This document shows positions 63,629 through 64,000 of a stretch of DNA of 64,000 nt, one piece after another. This stretch comes from Heterocephalus glaber. Lineage: Eukaryota > Chordata > Mammalia > Rodentia > Bathyergidae. Position 1 is the first letter of the stretch; every line of letters starts with the position of its first letter. The stretch covers positions 3,213,307 through 3,277,306 of the forward strand of contig NW_004624795.1 in NCBI RefSeq assembly GCF_000247695.1, read 5' to 3'. The notes under the pieces were generated by a model. The model made no database searches. It was not told where the DNA came from and saw nothing but the letters and a program-made list of their open reading frames with translations. The position numbers and the translations under genes are program-made.

Positions 63629-63654
63629 TTTTTTTGGTACTAGGGATCGAACTT
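63629..63654 (-). repeat. Extremely short 5'-truncated ID
   Basis: Only 26 bp (T run and 'ggtactagggatcgaac'), with duplication 'gaaatataaatctt' at 63615-63628 and 63655-63668. Confidence 0.9.
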
Positions 63655-63774
63655 GAAATATAAATCTTGATGTAACCCATTGCAAGATTCTCCTATCATT
63701 TGCAACTGATATGTATAAACATCAGTACAGGAAACTTTATCAACAGCAGCCCATGGATCCTGTTCTGTTATTGT

Positions 63775-63985
63775 TATTGTTGATGCCTTTGCAGCACTGA
63801 GGATTGAACCTACTGCCTCACCCACGCTATGCAGCCATTCCACTACTCAGGCGCATCTAGAGCCCTTTTTTATTTTATTTTGAGACGGGATCTCCCTAGG
63901 TTGCTCAGGTTGGCCTCAAACTTGCAAGCTTCCTGCCTCAGCCTCCCAAATAGCTGGAATTACTGTGAAGTGTCAGTGCACCTGG
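63775..63985 (-). repeat. B1-dID dimer
   Basis: ID half 'gcagcactgaggattgaacc', B1 half 'gagacgggatctccctaggt' to 'gtcagtgcacctggct'. Confidence 0.83.
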
Positions 63986-64000
63986 CTGTTTTGTTTGTTT

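Larger units (their letters stand above)
43799..64000 (+). other. IKZF3: IKZF3 intron 1 (incomplete)
   Basis: More than 20 kb after the donor at 43799 with no IKZF3-like coding exon. Long first introns are usual for this gene. Repeat-poor stretches (43900-46300, 47165-48080, 48200-50960, 59870-61260) may hold lymphoid enhancers, but no motif identifies them. Confidence 0.7.

Overview
This is mammalian nuclear DNA. The window is packed with rodent SINEs: 7SL-derived B1 elements, many with the internal duplication typical of rodent B1, tRNA-Ala-like ID elements, and B1+ID dimers. The dominant ID type reads 'atttagctcagtggttctgcc ... ggtacc'. The host is therefore a rodent, and the abundance of ID and of B1+ID dimers points away from mouse and rat. 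I cannot name the species. No bacterial-type features, CRISPR arrays, tRNA genes or rRNA genes are present.

Gene order matches the human 17q12-q21 block ORMDL3 - GSDMB - ZPBP2 - IKZF3, shown here in the ORMDL3-forward direction. (1) At 3-2825 is the whole coding part of ORMDL3 in three exons, with a poly(A) signal at 2800-2805. (2) At about 8513-13360, same strand, is a broken gasdermin, GSDMB by position and by its C-terminal motif. It has recognisable exons, a premature stop, a frameshift, no visible N-terminal start exons, and an ID SINE inserted just before the ancestral stop codon. (3) At 29671-39474, minus strand, is ZPBP2. Seven exons are recognisable, but the one at 33172-33391 carries a +1 frameshift and a lost splice donor. 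That exon is phase-symmetric, so skipping it would restore an open frame. Human exon 2 was not found. (4) At 43792-43798 is the tiny first coding exon of IKZF3 (ATGGAAG followed by a splice donor) in a CpG-rich promoter, divergent from ZPBP2. The rest of the window to 64000 is IKZF3 intron 1.

Between the genes the DNA is mostly repeats. These include young 5'-truncated L1 copies (one with a perfect 19-bp target duplication), old L1 fragments, MIR fragments, a 351-bp Tigger-type DNA transposon inserted precisely at a TA inside an old L1, hAT-like fragments, and a 35-nt U2 snRNA retropseudogene with a 14-bp target duplication. Several ID elements sit inside other SINEs, and in two places two ID copies share one target site. 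A 100-N assembly gap at 18818-18917 is flanked on both sides by the same L1 segment.

The biology is that of a known vertebrate locus: sphingolipid control, pyroptosis, sperm-egg binding and a lymphoid transcription factor. The more unusual content is gene decay (GSDMB, and possibly ZPBP2) and the insertion history. I found no evidence of a wholly new system.
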